Notes: a model not told the origin generated them from the sequence alone. Shown: positions 9,119 through 16,991, numbered from the stretch's first letter. The stretch is 64,000 bases of DNA from Streptomyces flavofungini (GCF_030388665.1 NZ_CP128846.1:4848501-4912500), one strand, 5' to 3'. Numbers and translations are program-made.

Positions 9119-9160
9119 CTACGGATCAGAAGGTTGCAGGTTCGAATCCTGCCGAGTGCA
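9119..9160 (+). repeat. att scar: 3' half of tRNA-Arg(ACG)
   Basis: The stretch begins in an anticodon loop (CTACGGA, anticodon ACG), continues through the 3' anticodon arm (TCAGA), the variable loop, a complete T arm (GCAGG-TTCGAAT-CCTGC) and ends with the acceptor 3' strand CGAGTGC plus A. The matching 5' half (acceptor GCACTCG, D arm) is absent upstream, so this is not a working tRNA gene. A tRNA 3'-end fragment like this is the standard right attachment site left by a tyrosine-recombinase island. A small hairpin (GGCA/TGCC plus CCCC/GGGG arms at 9091-9112) precedes it and may terminate the HEPN gene. Confidence 0.85.
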
Positions 9161-9170
9161 CAGTTGGACG

Positions 9171-9200
9171 AAGGCCCTGCGGATCACTCCGCGGGGCCTT
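9171..9200. terminator. Rho-independent-type hairpin beyond the att scar
   Basis: AAGGCCCTGCGGA and TCCGCGGGGCCTT form a 13-bp stem (one G-T pair) around TCAC, followed by TTGTCG. It is probably the original terminator of the tRNA-Arg gene, separated from it by the island. It also sits just past the 3' end of the minus-strand gene at 9215. Confidence 0.75.
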
Positions 9201-9214
9201 TGTCGTGCGGTCGC

Positions 9215-10465
9215 TCAAGCCGGTGCCTCGGTGGGCGTCACGGCCTGGGGGCGTGCGGCCACGACGGGGCGGCGGCGGTTCGGGAGGCCGAGGGTCGGGT
9301 TGGCGACGGCCCAGGCCGCGCTCTTGCAGACCAGTTCCTTGTACGTGGCGGCGAACCGGCCCGTCAGGGCTGCCTTGACGGCGCGGTCGTCGGCCGTGAC
9401 GTACTGGATCAGGCCCTCCTTGCGGCCCAGTGAGACGCACTGGTTGAAGTAGCGGAGCGGGGTCTTTGAGATCTTGCCGCCGGTCAGGCGGGCCGCGATC
9501 GCGTCGGCGGCCTGCCAGGCCATGGGGGCGCCCGTGGCGCACGACATGCGCAGCGGCTTGTCGCCCGGGCCCATCGCCATCGCCGCGTCGCCGACGGCGT
9601 ACACGTCCGGGTGCGAGAGCGAGCGCATGGTCCTGTCGACCATGATCTGGCCGGTGTCGGTGACCTTCAGAGTGGTGGCCCGCGCGATCGGGTGGACCGC
9701 GAAGCCGGCGGTCCACACGGTGACGGCCGCCGGGACGGACGCGCCGTCCGCGGTCGTGACGTGGTCGGCCTCGACGCGGGTGACGGCGGCGTGTTCGTGC
9801 GCGGTGATGCCGAGCCCGGCGAAGACCTTGCGCACGTGGGCGCGGCCCTTGGGGGAGAGCCACTCGCCGAGGGCGCCGCGGGCGGTGAGGGCGACGTCGA
9901 GGTCCGGGCGGGCCTCGGCGATCTCGGTCGCGGCCTCCAGGCCGGTCAGGCCGCCGCCGACCACGACCACGGGCTGTCCCGCCTCCAGCCGGGCCAGGCG
10001 CTCGCGCAGCCGCAGCGCGCCCGGGCGGCTCGCGATCTGGTCGGCGAACTCGGCGGTGCCGGGGACTCCTTGGCTGTTCCAGCCGCTGCCGAGGGCGTAG
10101 ACGAGGGTGTCGTACTCCAGGGTCTCCTCGGGCGCTCCGTTCGGCGCCCCCTCCGGGGCTTCGGTCTCCCCGGGCGGTGTCGTCTCCGTGACGGTCACCG
10201 TCTTGCGGTCGACGTCGACCGAGGTCACCTTCGCGAGCTTCAACGCGACGCCGGTGCCCGCGAACATCTCGCTGAACGGCCGGGGCTTGAGGTCCTGGCC
10301 GACCGCGAGCTGGTGCATGCGGACGCGCTCGACGAAGTCGGGCTCGGCGTTGACGAGGGTGATGGCGACGTCCTCGCGGCGCAGCCGCCTGGCGAGGCGT
10401 CCGGCGGCGGAGGCTCCGGCGTATCCGGCTCCGAGGACGATGATGCGGTGCTGCTGCATGGTCAT
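9215..10465 (-). CDS. NAD(P)/FAD-dependent oxidoreductase (NDH-2-like)
   Basis: 416 residues with the two-dinucleotide-binding-domain fold: FAD-binding GAGYAG at 12-17, an NAD(P)-binding VVVGGGLTGLE near 165-175, and the second FAD contact DVYAVGDAA near 290. It resembles type II NADH dehydrogenase or ferredoxin-reductase-like flavoproteins that pass electrons from NAD(P)H to a quinone or other acceptor; no membrane anchor is evident. Start ATG 10465 has a GGGAG site; ATG 10459 is also possible. The adjacent gene, same strand, is an ECF41-type sigma factor, a family commonly linked to an oxidoreductase gene of this sort and likely to control it. Confidence 0.85.
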   Translation of the reverse strand: MTMQQHRIIVLGAGYAGASAAGRLARRLRREDVAITLVNAEPDFVERVRMHQLAVGQDLKPRPFSEMFAGTGVALKLAKVTSVDVDRKTVTVTETTPPGETEAPEGAPNGAPEETLEYDTLVYALGSGWNSQGVPGTAEFADQIASRPGALRLRERLARLEAGQPVVVVGGGLTGLEAATEIAEARPDLDVALTARGALGEWLSPKGRAHVRKVFAGLGITAHEHAAVTRVEADHVTTADGASVPAAVTVWTAGFAVHPIARATTLKVTDTGQIMVDRTMRSLSHPDVYAVGDAAMAMGPGDKPLRMSCATGAPMAWQAADAIAARLTGGKISKTPLRYFNQCVSLGRKEGLIQYVTADDRAVKAALTGRFAATYKELVCKSAAWAVANPTLGLPNRRRPVVAARPQAVTPTEAPA

Positions 10466-10540
10466 GCTCCCTGTCTCGGCTCTTCCGCGGCGTCGGCTCT
10501 CTCGCGGTGTTCGCCCCTTGAACCGGATGGCCCGGCGTTT

Positions 10541-10573
10541 TCTGACAGGGGTGTGATGTGAGGCGCGTCACAT
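10541..10573 (-). promoter_or_regulatory. Crp-like palindrome and weak ECF41-type -35 element
   Basis: ATGTGA-GGCGCG-TCACAT at 10556-10573 is a perfect inverted repeat. It matches the classical TGTGA-N6-TCACA Crp site and the Streptomyces Crp consensus GTG-N6-GNCAC as I recall it. It lies about 90 bp upstream of the oxidoreductase start. On the minus strand TGTCAGA (10547-10541) is one base off the ECF41 -35 element TGTCACA, but no clean -10 CGTC follows, so that part is weak. Confidence 0.45.
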
Positions 10574-10646
10574 GGGGTGCGCGGGGGTGTCCGGGGTGGG
10601 GTGCAGTGGTGGTGAGGGTGGGGGCGCGCGGGCGGGGCCGGAGGGC

Positions 10647-11594
10647 TCAGAAGGCGTTGAACAGGGGGTTTCCGTGGTCCTCTGTCGCCCATCGCTCGGT
10701 CGCGCGGACCAGCTTGTCCGGGTTGACCTGGTTGCGGAACGCCGTGATGCCCTCGGGGGTGACCTCCAGGCACAGGATGCCGACGACCCGGCCGTCGACG
10801 ACCGCCACGGCGGCGGGTCCGCCGTTGGCCGTCGTCGCGTACACCCCGGCCGTGCCGCCGGCGAAGTCCCGCTTGGCCTTGCCGGGCTTGAACAGGCCCC
10901 ACATGAACTTCGCGACCGCGACCGCGCCTTCGAACGGCTTCGCGCGGGCCGGGATCTTGCCCCCGCCGTCGCCGATGGCGATGGCGTCGTCGGTGAGCAT
11001 CCGCACGAGCTGGTCGGTGTTTCCGCTGGTCGCGGCCGCGAGGAACTCCTCGACGATGCGCCGGGCGGCCGTCTCGTCGATGTCGGTGCGGGCCTTGCCG
11101 TCCGCGACCCGCTGCTTGGCGCGGTGGAAGAGCTGCTGGCTGGCGGCGTCGGTGATGTCGAGGATCTCGGCGATCTCGCGGTGCGGGTACGCGAAGGCCT
11201 CCCGCAGCACGTACACCGCCCGCTCGTTGGGGGAGAGGCGTTCGAGGACGGTGAGGACCGCGTACGAGACGGATTCGCGCTGTTCGGCGGTGTCGGCCGG
11301 GCCCAGCATCGGGTCGCCGGCGAGCAGGGGCTCGGGGAGCCACTCGCCCACGTAGGTCTCGCGGCGCGCGCGGGCCGAGGTCAGCTGGTTGAGGCAGAGG
11401 TTGGTGAGGACCTTCGTCAGCCAGGCCTCGGGGACCTCGACGCGGTCGACGTCGGCGGCCTGCCAGCGCAGGAAGGTGTCCTGCACGGCGTCCTCGGCCT
11501 CGCTCGCGGAGCCGAGGAGGCGGTAGGCGATGGCCTCCAGGCGGGGCCTGGAAGCCTCGAACCGGTCGACGTCGTCCGTGGTCAAGAGGGCCAT
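10647..11594 (-). CDS. sigJ: ECF41-group (SigJ-type) RNA polymerase sigma factor
   Basis: 315 residues: sigma region 2 (about 10-75), sigma region 4 helix-turn-helix (about 125-180), then a SnoaL-like C-terminal domain (185-315) typical of ECF41/SigJ factors. The hallmark linker motif WLPEPL (85-90) and C-terminal NPDKL (291-295) are both present. In this group the fused domain, rather than a separate anti-sigma factor, regulates activity. ECF41 genes are usually linked to an oxidoreductase, epimerase or carboxymuconolactone decarboxylase-like gene; here the FAD oxidoreductase at 9215-10465 is the likely target. ATG 11594 is the start. Confidence 0.92.
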   Translation of the reverse strand: MALLTTDDVDRFEASRPRLEAIAYRLLGSASEAEDAVQDTFLRWQAADVDRVEVPEAWLTKVLTNLCLNQLTSARARRETYVGEWLPEPLLAGDPMLGPADTAEQRESVSYAVLTVLERLSPNERAVYVLREAFAYPHREIAEILDITDAASQQLFHRAKQRVADGKARTDIDETAARRIVEEFLAAATSGNTDQLVRMLTDDAIAIGDGGGKIPARAKPFEGAVAVAKFMWGLFKPGKAKRDFAGGTAGVYATTANGGPAAVAVVDGRVVGILCLEVTPEGITAFRNQVNPDKLVRATERWATEDHGNPLFNAF

Positions 11595-11643
11595 GGCCCG
11601 GATCCTAGTCCGGTGGCGCCGGCAGGGTCAGTCCCGGTCGCGG

Positions 11644-11751
11644 CAGCAAGGGCGGCTCCGGCTGCGGCAGTAGCGGCGGCTCCGGCTGTGGCAGTAGCGG
11701 CGGATCCGGCTGTGGCAGCCGCGGCGGCTCCGGCAGCCGGGGCGGCTCCGG
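11644..11751. repeat. Tandem repeat, three 24-nt then two 18-nt units
   Basis: Units beginning CAGTAGCGGCGGCTCCGG recur at 11644, 11668 and 11692 (24 nt each), then shorter 18-nt units at 11716 and 11734. It lies in the gap between the sigma factor start and the 3' end of the acetyltransferase gene. No reading frame through it looks like a gene. Confidence 0.8.
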
Positions 11752-11811
11752 TCGCGTGCAGGTGCCGTCCCGGTCGCCGCGGTCGGGTCAGGAGCCACCA
11801 CCTGGGCCGGG

Positions 11812-12456
11812 TCAGGGAGCCACCGCCTCCAGCGCGTCGACCGAGCCGGACATGATGGTGCGGACGTGGGCGGTGAGGTGGTCGAGGGGCCAGTCCCACC
11901 AGGCGAGTTCGAGGAGACGGGCCACGTCATCGTCGTCGTAGCGGCGGCGGATGAGCTTGGCCGGATTGCCGCCGACGATGCCGTAGTCGGGTACGTCCTC
12001 GACCACGACCGAGCCGGAGGCGATGACCGCGCCGTGGCCGATGCGGACGCCCGGCATCACCGTCGTGCGGTAGCCGAACCAGACGTCATGGCCGATGACC
12101 GTGTCGCCGCGGCCGGGCAGGCCGCTGATCAGGTCGAAGTGCTCGGACCAGGGACCGCCCATGATCGGGAACGGGAAGGTGGAGGGGCCGTCCATGCGGT
12201 GGTTGGCGCCGTTCATGATGAACCGCACGCCCTCGCCGAGCGCGCAGAACTTCCCGATGACCAGCTTCTCCGGGCCGTAGTGGTAGAGCACGTTCCGGGT
12301 CTCGAAGGCCGTGGCGTCGTCCGGGTCGTCGTAGTACGAGAACTCGCCCGCCTCGATCAACGGCGAGGTGATCAGGGGGCGGAGGAGCACCACACGCGGC
12401 TGGTCCGGCATCGGATGCAGGACGTTCGGGTCGGGGGTGAGGGGGAGAGGTGGCAC
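11812..12456 (-). CDS. Vat/CatB-type hexapeptide-repeat O-acetyltransferase
   Basis: 214 residues from GTG 12456, chosen for its GAGGAG site and because family members begin near PDPNVLHPMP; a longer frame to 12639 lacks family sequence. It has a left-handed beta-helix with hexapeptide repeats (about 62-180). The catalytic His is H86 in NGANHRMDG, followed by GHDVWFGYRTTVMPG and a GGNPAKLIRRR end. Relatives acetylate streptogramin A or chloramphenicol, but most Streptomyces copies have unproven substrates. Cytoplasmic, trimeric by family. No partner gene is obvious; both neighbours are unrelated minus-strand genes. Confidence 0.85.
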   Translation of the reverse strand: MPPLPLTPDPNVLHPMPDQPRVVLLRPLITSPLIEAGEFSYYDDPDDATAFETRNVLYHYGPEKLVIGKFCALGEGVRFIMNGANHRMDGPSTFPFPIMGGPWSEHFDLISGLPGRGDTVIGHDVWFGYRTTVMPGVRIGHGAVIASGSVVVEDVPDYGIVGGNPAKLIRRRYDDDDVARLLELAWWDWPLDHLTAHVRTIMSGSVDALEAVAP

Positions 12457-12614
12457 GGGCGGGCTGCTCCTCGGTGTGCGGTTGTGCAGGTGGTCGTCGC
12501 AGGGTCGTGGACGGGCTCGTCCGCGGTCCACCCATTTCTGCCCGGGGGCCTGCTTCGGAGAGGGCCGCATGAGGGCTTCTTCCCGAGTGCCGCCGGGCCC
12601 AGGAGGTTCCCGGC

Positions 12615-13445
12615 TCAGGGGACTTCGGGGGCGCCCCACGTGTCCACGGTCACCTCGTCGCCCACGGAGATCTTGCCGGGGGTCAGGATCGCGTACTTCG
12701 TGCCGAGGGCCACTCCGCCCTGGGGCGCGCGGCGGTACGAGGCGAGGGTGCGCAGGGGCTCCGGGCCCGCGCGGCGGCCCGCGTCCTGGTCGACGAGGGT
12801 GACGGCGCAGCGTATGGCCGGTTTCGTGTAGCCCAGTTCAGCGGTGCCGATCGTGAGGTGGTGGGCGCGGTCCTCGGTGTGCGGCTCGTCCCAGCCCGTG
12901 ACGACGACGTTGGGGCGGAAGCGGTCCATGGGAAGCAGCTCGGCGCCCCGCTCGACGATCTTCTCGTTCAACAGGTCCACGGTGGAGCGGGAGATGAGGT
13001 GCAGCGCGCTGCTGTCGGCGTAGCCCGAGGTGCCAGGGATCCGGCCGTCGGTCACGCGGTGGTGCTCCGGCGGTACGCGGACGAGTCGGCTCGCGGCGCC
13101 CAGGACGTCCGACAGCCACGCCGCCACCGCGTCCCCCTGGTCGATCCCTGTGTACGCGGCCCCGAAGAGGTCCACGTCCCGGCGCGGGCCGGTCGTGTCG
13201 ACGTCCACTCGGACGTCGTCGTGGCCCGGGGCCCGGAGCGTCAGGAGGGCGCCGTCCGTGTCTACGGAGGGGCGGATCAGGGCGAGCCTCGGGTCCCGCC
13301 GCTGCGTGCGGTACACCCCCTCCTCGCTGACGACCATGAAGCTGCGGTCGTGCGCCAGGCCCGCCGGGGTCAGGACGGCCTCGCTCGCCGGTGTCCCGGC
13401 GCAGCCCTTGACGGGGTAGTACGACAGCTCGGCGACGACAGCCAT
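12615..13445 (-). CDS. MOSC domain-containing protein (YcbX-like)
   Basis: 276 residues: an N-terminal MOSC beta-barrel (about 1-120, starting ELSYYPVKGCAG) and a C-terminal MOSC domain (about 130-270). The MOSC-type cysteine is in AIRCAVTLVDQDAG. MOSC proteins bind molybdenum cofactor and include sulfur carriers and the mARC/YcbX N-hydroxyl reductases. The start is ATG 13445 with a GAAAGGG site. The gene is monocistronic or weakly linked to the acetyltransferase 158 nt downstream. An electron-transfer partner is not adjacent. Confidence 0.88.
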   Translation of the reverse strand: MAVVAELSYYPVKGCAGTPASEAVLTPAGLAHDRSFMVVSEEGVYRTQRRDPRLALIRPSVDTDGALLTLRAPGHDDVRVDVDTTGPRRDVDLFGAAYTGIDQGDAVAAWLSDVLGAASRLVRVPPEHHRVTDGRIPGTSGYADSSALHLISRSTVDLLNEKIVERGAELLPMDRFRPNVVVTGWDEPHTEDRAHHLTIGTAELGYTKPAIRCAVTLVDQDAGRRAGPEPLRTLASYRRAPQGGVALGTKYAILTPGKISVGDEVTVDTWGAPEVP

Positions 13446-13458
13446 GCGTCGGCCCTTT

Positions 13459-13514
13459 CTCTCGGCTTCTCTCGGCTTCTCTCGGGTCTCTCGGGTCTCT
13501 CTAGGGTCTCTCGG
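13459..13514. repeat. Short CTCTCGG tandem repeats upstream of the MOSC gene
   Basis: Successive 9-10-nt units (CTCTCGGCTT twice, then CTCTCGGGT-like units) lie within 70 bp upstream of the MOSC start. They could be slippage products or a regulatory spacer; no reading frame through them looks coding. Confidence 0.65.
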
Positions 13515-13660
13515 TTTCCGGTTGTGGTGCGGACGGTGCTCTTGGGGAACGCAGGGACCGGTCCGAAAATGCCGTACGTGGGCCTGGAACAGGCGGACTT
13601 GACCGTTCCGTGGAGGGCGTGGTCAGGGGCGTTGTCAGTGGGGTGCCGCATGCTTCTCGT

Positions 13661-14677
13661 ATGACGTGGTGGTGTGCGGGGGTGCGGTGGTGGGTCGGTG
13701 GCGGGCCCGTCCTCGGGTGGTACGCGCCGGGGCGCGGCGAGCGCGAGAGTCCGCTGGTGTTCGGGGGCGCGGTGGCCTTCCGGGTGCGGGGCGGGCGGCG
13801 CTGCCTCGGGGTGTGGCGGGGCGGACGGTGGACGGCCTGTCCGGTGGGCGCGGCGGTGCCGGGGCGGGTCACGCGGGCGCAGTGCGAGGAGTGCGCGCGC
13901 GTCGACCGGGCGCACTCGGTCGCGGCGGACACGTTCGCCGACGACCCGCGGCCGTACCACGTGTACGTGGCGTGGTTCGGGCCCGGCCTGGTCAAGGTGG
14001 GCATCACGGGGGTCGCGCGAGGCGGCGCGCGACTGCTCGAACAGGGTGCGGTGGCCTACACCTGGCTCGGGCGGGGGCCGCTGATGGCCGCGCGCCGGAC
14101 GGAGGAGCTGCTGCGGACCGCGCTCGGCGTGCCGGACCGGATTCCGTACGAGCGCAAGCGGGTCCTGCGGGCGCGGCTGCCCGGAGTGGACGAGCGGGCC
14201 GGGGAGTTGGCGGAGCTGCACCGGAAGGCGGGGGCGCTCGGCGGGTGGCCCGAGTCGTTGGAGCGGCTGCCGTGCGCCGTCGTGGACCACGGTGAGGCGT
14301 TCGGGCTCGACGCGATCGGCGGGTTCGGCGCGGCGGGGCTGGTCGTGGACGAGCTGGCGGACGGCGGGGTCGTGGCGGGGGAGCTGGTCGCTGCCGCCGG
14401 GCCCGACCTGTATGTGGCCGTGGGAGCGAGTGATCAGGGGGTGGTGATCGACAGTCGGCTGATGAGCGGGTGGCGGCTGGTCGGGCTGGAGGAGCCAAGG
14501 GGTTCGGGGGAGCCAAGAGGCGTGAGGGAGCCAAGAGGGGCTGGAGAGCAAAGAGGGGCGGGGGAGCCAAGGGGTTTGAGGGGGCCGAGGGGGCCGAGGG
14601 GTTCCGGGGAATCCCCGTGGTCGGGGGTGACGGTTCCGGTGCGGGGGATGCCTGTGGTGCAGGGCGGTTTGTTCTGA
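13661..14677 (+). CDS. DUF2797 domain protein
   Basis: 338 residues from ATG 13661; an in-frame GTG at 13610 would add 17. The N-terminal half has cysteines in RCLGVW, ACP and CEECARVD that could bind zinc. The segment YHVYVAWFGPGLVKVGITGV followed by RGGARLLEQGA recalls the core of GIY-YIG nuclease folds, an inference only. The rest is the DUF2797 C-terminal region, then a low-complexity tail from about residue 285 built of EPRG/GPRG repeats (14490-14600). Function unknown. No clear ribosome site is seen. Downstream genes on the same strand begin about 120 nt later and are unrelated. Confidence 0.8.
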   Translation: MTWWCAGVRWWVGGGPVLGWYAPGRGERESPLVFGGAVAFRVRGGRRCLGVWRGGRWTACPVGAAVPGRVTRAQCEECARVDRAHSVAADTFADDPRPYHVYVAWFGPGLVKVGITGVARGGARLLEQGAVAYTWLGRGPLMAARRTEELLRTALGVPDRIPYERKRVLRARLPGVDERAGELAELHRKAGALGGWPESLERLPCAVVDHGEAFGLDAIGGFGAAGLVVDELADGGVVAGELVAAAGPDLYVAVGASDQGVVIDSRLMSGWRLVGLEEPRGSGEPRGVREPRGAGEQRGAGEPRGLRGPRGPRGSGESPWSGVTVPVRGMPVVQGGLF

Positions 14678-14796
14678 GCGGGTTGTTCCGAGGGGAGGGC
14701 CTTTGGAGACCGGAAGGCAAAGACCTGCCGCCCGTTCGGCAATGACGGGGCCGGAGGGGTGGACACGGACTCGGCGGACGACGGAACGTGGGCGTC

Positions 14797-15183
14797 ATGA
14801 GTGATCAAGAGCTTGGTGCTGCGGCCGCCGACACCTTCGCCCCCAACAGCCCCACCCCCAACAGCCCCACCCCTCCCTTCGAGCCCCCGTACTACGCCGT
14901 CGTGTTCACCTCCCTGCGCACCCCGGGGGACAACGACTACGGGGCGACGGCCGACCGGATGGACGAGCGGGTGAAAGCCGTGCCCGGGTACCTCGGGATG
15001 GACTCCGCGCGGACGCCGGGCGGACTCGGCATCACCGTCGGCTACTTCCGCGACGAGGAGGCCATCGCGGCCTGGCGGGGCGACCCCGAGCACCGCGAGG
15101 CGCGGGCGCGGGGCCGCAAGGAGTGGTACGAGGACTACGTCGTGCACGTGGCCAAGGTCGAGCGGAGCTACGGCCTTGGCTGA
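14797..15183 (+). CDS. Antibiotic biosynthesis monooxygenase (ABM)-family protein
   Basis: 128 residues from ATG 14797 (GTG 14788 would add 3). After a proline/serine/asparagine-rich N-terminal 35 residues comes a dimeric alpha-beta-barrel ABM domain: YYAVVFTSLRT, then VPGYLGMDSAR, VGYFRDEEAIAAWRGDPEHREARARGRKEWYEDY. Family members are small cofactor-free monooxygenases or heme-handling proteins; many are just labelled ABM. Its stop overlaps the start of the amidohydrolase gene, so the two are probably translated together. Confidence 0.8.
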   Translation: MSDQELGAAAADTFAPNSPTPNSPTPPFEPPYYAVVFTSLRTPGDNDYGATADRMDERVKAVPGYLGMDSARTPGGLGITVGYFRDEEAIAAWRGDPEHREARARGRKEWYEDYVVHVAKVERSYGLG

Positions 15184-16141
15184 GGCCGGGGCTGCCGGGG
15201 CTGCCGGGGCTGCCGGGGCGGCCGGGGCTGAGGCCGGGCTGCCTGAGGCGGAGGCCGGGCGGGCCGAGGCCGAGCGGGTCACCGCGTTCTGGGAGCGGCT
15301 GGGGCTCCCGGGACTCGTCGACGTACACACGCACTTCATGCCGGAGCGGGTCCTCAGCAAGGTGTGGGACTACTTCGACGCGGTCGGGCCGCTCACGGGC
15401 GTGCGGTGGCCGATCACGTACCGGCACGACGAGGAGCGGCGGCTCGCGGTGCTGCGCGGGTTCGGGGTGCGGGCGTTCACGTCGATGCTGTACCCGCACA
15501 AGGCGGGCATGGCGGAGTGGCTCAACGGCTGGGCCGCGGAGTTCGCCGCGCGGACGCCGGACTGTCTGCACACGGCGACGCTGTTCCCGGAGCCGGACGC
15601 CGAGCGCTATGTGCGCGAGGCCGTCGAGGCCGGGGCGCGGGTGTTCAAGTCGCATGTGCAGGTGGGGGCGTACGACCCGAACGACGCGCTGCTCGACCCG
15701 GCGTGGGGGCTGCTCGCGGAGGCCGGGATCCCGGTGGTGATGCACTGCGGCTCGGGCCCCGCGCCCGGCAAGCACACCGGGCCCGAGCCGGTGGGGCGGC
15801 TGCTCGCGCGGCATCCGCGGCTGCCGCTCGTGGTGGCGCACATGGGGATGCCGGAGTACGCGGACTTCCTGGACCTGGCCGAGCGGTACGAGGGGGTGCG
15901 GCTCGACACGACGATGGCGTTCACGGACTTCAGCGAGGCGACGACGCCGTTCCCGCGCGAGGAGTTCGGGCGGCTCGCGGACCTCGGGCTCGGCGGGAGG
16001 ATCCTGCTCGGGACGGACTTCCCCAACATCCCCTACGGGTACGTCCACCAGCTCGACGCGCTGGAGCGGCTCGGGCTCGGCGACGACTGGCTGCGGGCGG
16101 TGTGCCACGGGAACGGGGCGAGGCTGTTCGGGCTGCGGTGA
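15176..16141 (+). CDS. Amidohydrolase family 2 (ACMSD-like) metal-dependent hydrolase
   Basis: 321 residues from TTG 15176, which overlaps the upstream stop. The first 35 residues are a repetitive Ala/Gly/Glu stretch (GCCGGGGCT-type DNA repeats) and may be dispensable. The TIM-barrel core starts at LVDVHTHFMP, where HxH binds metal; later motifs include MHCGSG, VVAHMGMPEYADF and LLGTDFPNIPYG, giving the remaining metal and catalytic residues. The family hydrolyses or decarboxylates small ring compounds; the substrate is unknown. Coupled to the ABM-type protein, suggesting a shared small-molecule pathway. Confidence 0.85.
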   Translation: MAEAGAAGAAGAAGAAGAEAGLPEAEAGRAEAERVTAFWERLGLPGLVDVHTHFMPERVLSKVWDYFDAVGPLTGVRWPITYRHDEERRLAVLRGFGVRAFTSMLYPHKAGMAEWLNGWAAEFAARTPDCLHTATLFPEPDAERYVREAVEAGARVFKSHVQVGAYDPNDALLDPAWGLLAEAGIPVVMHCGSGPAPGKHTGPEPVGRLLARHPRLPLVVAHMGMPEYADFLDLAERYEGVRLDTTMAFTDFSEATTPFPREEFGRLADLGLGGRILLGTDFPNIPYGYVHQLDALERLGLGDDWLRAVCHGNGARLFGLR

Positions 16142-16182
16142 GGCGGGGCGCGGGAGAGCCCGGTTCAGCACGGCGCCGCGTT

Positions 16183-16204
16183 TTCTCAGGGAATTCACAG
16201 GCAG
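16183..16204 (+). promoter_or_regulatory. Candidate response-regulator operator, 11-bp direct repeat
   Basis: TTCTCAGGGAA followed immediately by TTCACAGGCAG forms two 11-bp direct repeats, about 40 bp before the response-regulator start. OmpR/PhoB proteins bind such head-to-tail repeats one helical turn apart, so this is a plausible autoregulation site. Confidence 0.45.
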
Positions 16205-16244
16205 CCGAAAGCCCCTTCTCACGGCCCCCGCCCACGCTGAGGTC

Positions 16245-16991
16245 ATGACCACGACCTCGCCCCAGGGGCGTACCGAACTGCTCAGGCCGGACGGGAGCCG
16301 CGTCCGCGTACTCGTCGTGGACGACGAGGTGTCGCTCACCGAACTGCTCTCCATGGCGCTGCGCTACGAGGGCTGGGAGATCCGCAGCGCCGGGGACGGC
16401 GCCGGTGCGGTGCGGGCCGCGCGGAGCTTCCGGCCGGACGTCGTCGTGCTCGACATGATGCTGCCGGACATGGACGGCCTCGCCGTGCTCGGGCGGCTGC
16501 GCCGGGAGCTGCCCGACGTGCCGGTCCTCTTCCTGACGGCGAAGGACGCCGTCCAGGACCGGATCGCCGGGCTCACCGCCGGTGGCGACGACTACGTGAC
16601 CAAGCCGTTCAGCCTCGAAGAGGTCGTCGCGCGCCTGCGCGGGCTCATCCGGCGCTCCGGCGCGTCCGGCCGGCGCGGTGAGTCCGTGCTCGCCGTGGGC
16701 GACCTGACCCTCGACGAGGACAGCCACGAGGTGACGCGCGGCGGCGACTCCATCCACCTCACCGCCACCGAGTTCGAGCTGCTGCGCTACCTCATGCGCA
16801 ATCCGCGGCGCGTGCTCAGCAAGGCGCAGATCCTCGACCGGGTGTGGAGCTACGACTTCGGGGGGCAGGCCAACGTCGTCGAGCTGTACATCTCGTATCT
16901 GCGCCGGAAGATCGACGCCGGACGGGAGCCGATGATCCACACGCGGCGGGGCGCCGGGTATCTGATCAAGCCCGCCGTTCTGGCGGCGTGA
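16245..16991 (+). CDS. OmpR/PhoB-family response regulator
   Basis: 248 residues. The receiver domain (about 20-135) has the acidic pair D26-D27, phospho-acceptor D70 in VVVLDMMLPD, T98 and K120. A winged-helix effector domain follows (about 150-245) with the usual LLRYLMRNPRRVLSKAQILDRVW segment. It is similar to TrcR-type actinobacterial regulators. It overlaps the histidine kinase start by 4 nt, so the pair forms a translationally coupled two-component system. Directly downstream lie two surface glycosyltransferase genes, so envelope glycosylation is a reasonable target. Confidence 0.95.
   Translation: MTTTSPQGRTELLRPDGSRVRVLVVDDEVSLTELLSMALRYEGWEIRSAGDGAGAVRAARSFRPDVVVLDMMLPDMDGLAVLGRLRRELPDVPVLFLTAKDAVQDRIAGLTAGGDDYVTKPFSLEEVVARLRGLIRRSGASGRRGESVLAVGDLTLDEDSHEVTRGGDSIHLTATEFELLRYLMRNPRRVLSKAQILDRVWSYDFGGQANVVELYISYLRRKIDAGREPMIHTRRGAGYLIKPAVLAA

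Larger units (their letters stand above)
1..9160. mobile_element. Right-hand part of a genomic island integrated at tRNA-Arg(ACG)
   Basis: The segment ends at a 3'-half copy of a tRNA-Arg(ACG) gene (9119-9160), with a tRNA-type terminator just outside it. Integrases that use a tRNA 3' end leave an intact tRNA on one side and such a fragment on the other, so the intact tRNA and the left end should lie left of the window. The cargo is accessory: an XRE regulator, a NUDIX hydrolase, a type I restriction-modification operon and a HEPN-like protein. No integrase is visible here; it may lie at the other end or be lost. The hsdS gene is visibly richer in A+T than the core genes to the right. The island identity is inferred from the scar plus cargo. 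Confidence 0.7.

Noticed and set aside
9091..9160. A complete tRNA-Arg gene
   Set aside because: The 5' acceptor and D arm are missing; upstream sequence cannot pair with the acceptor 3' strand.
12457..12639. N-terminal extension of the Vat-type acetyltransferase
   Set aside because: Family members start at the region after 12456, where a GAGGAG site precedes GTG; the extension is low-complexity.
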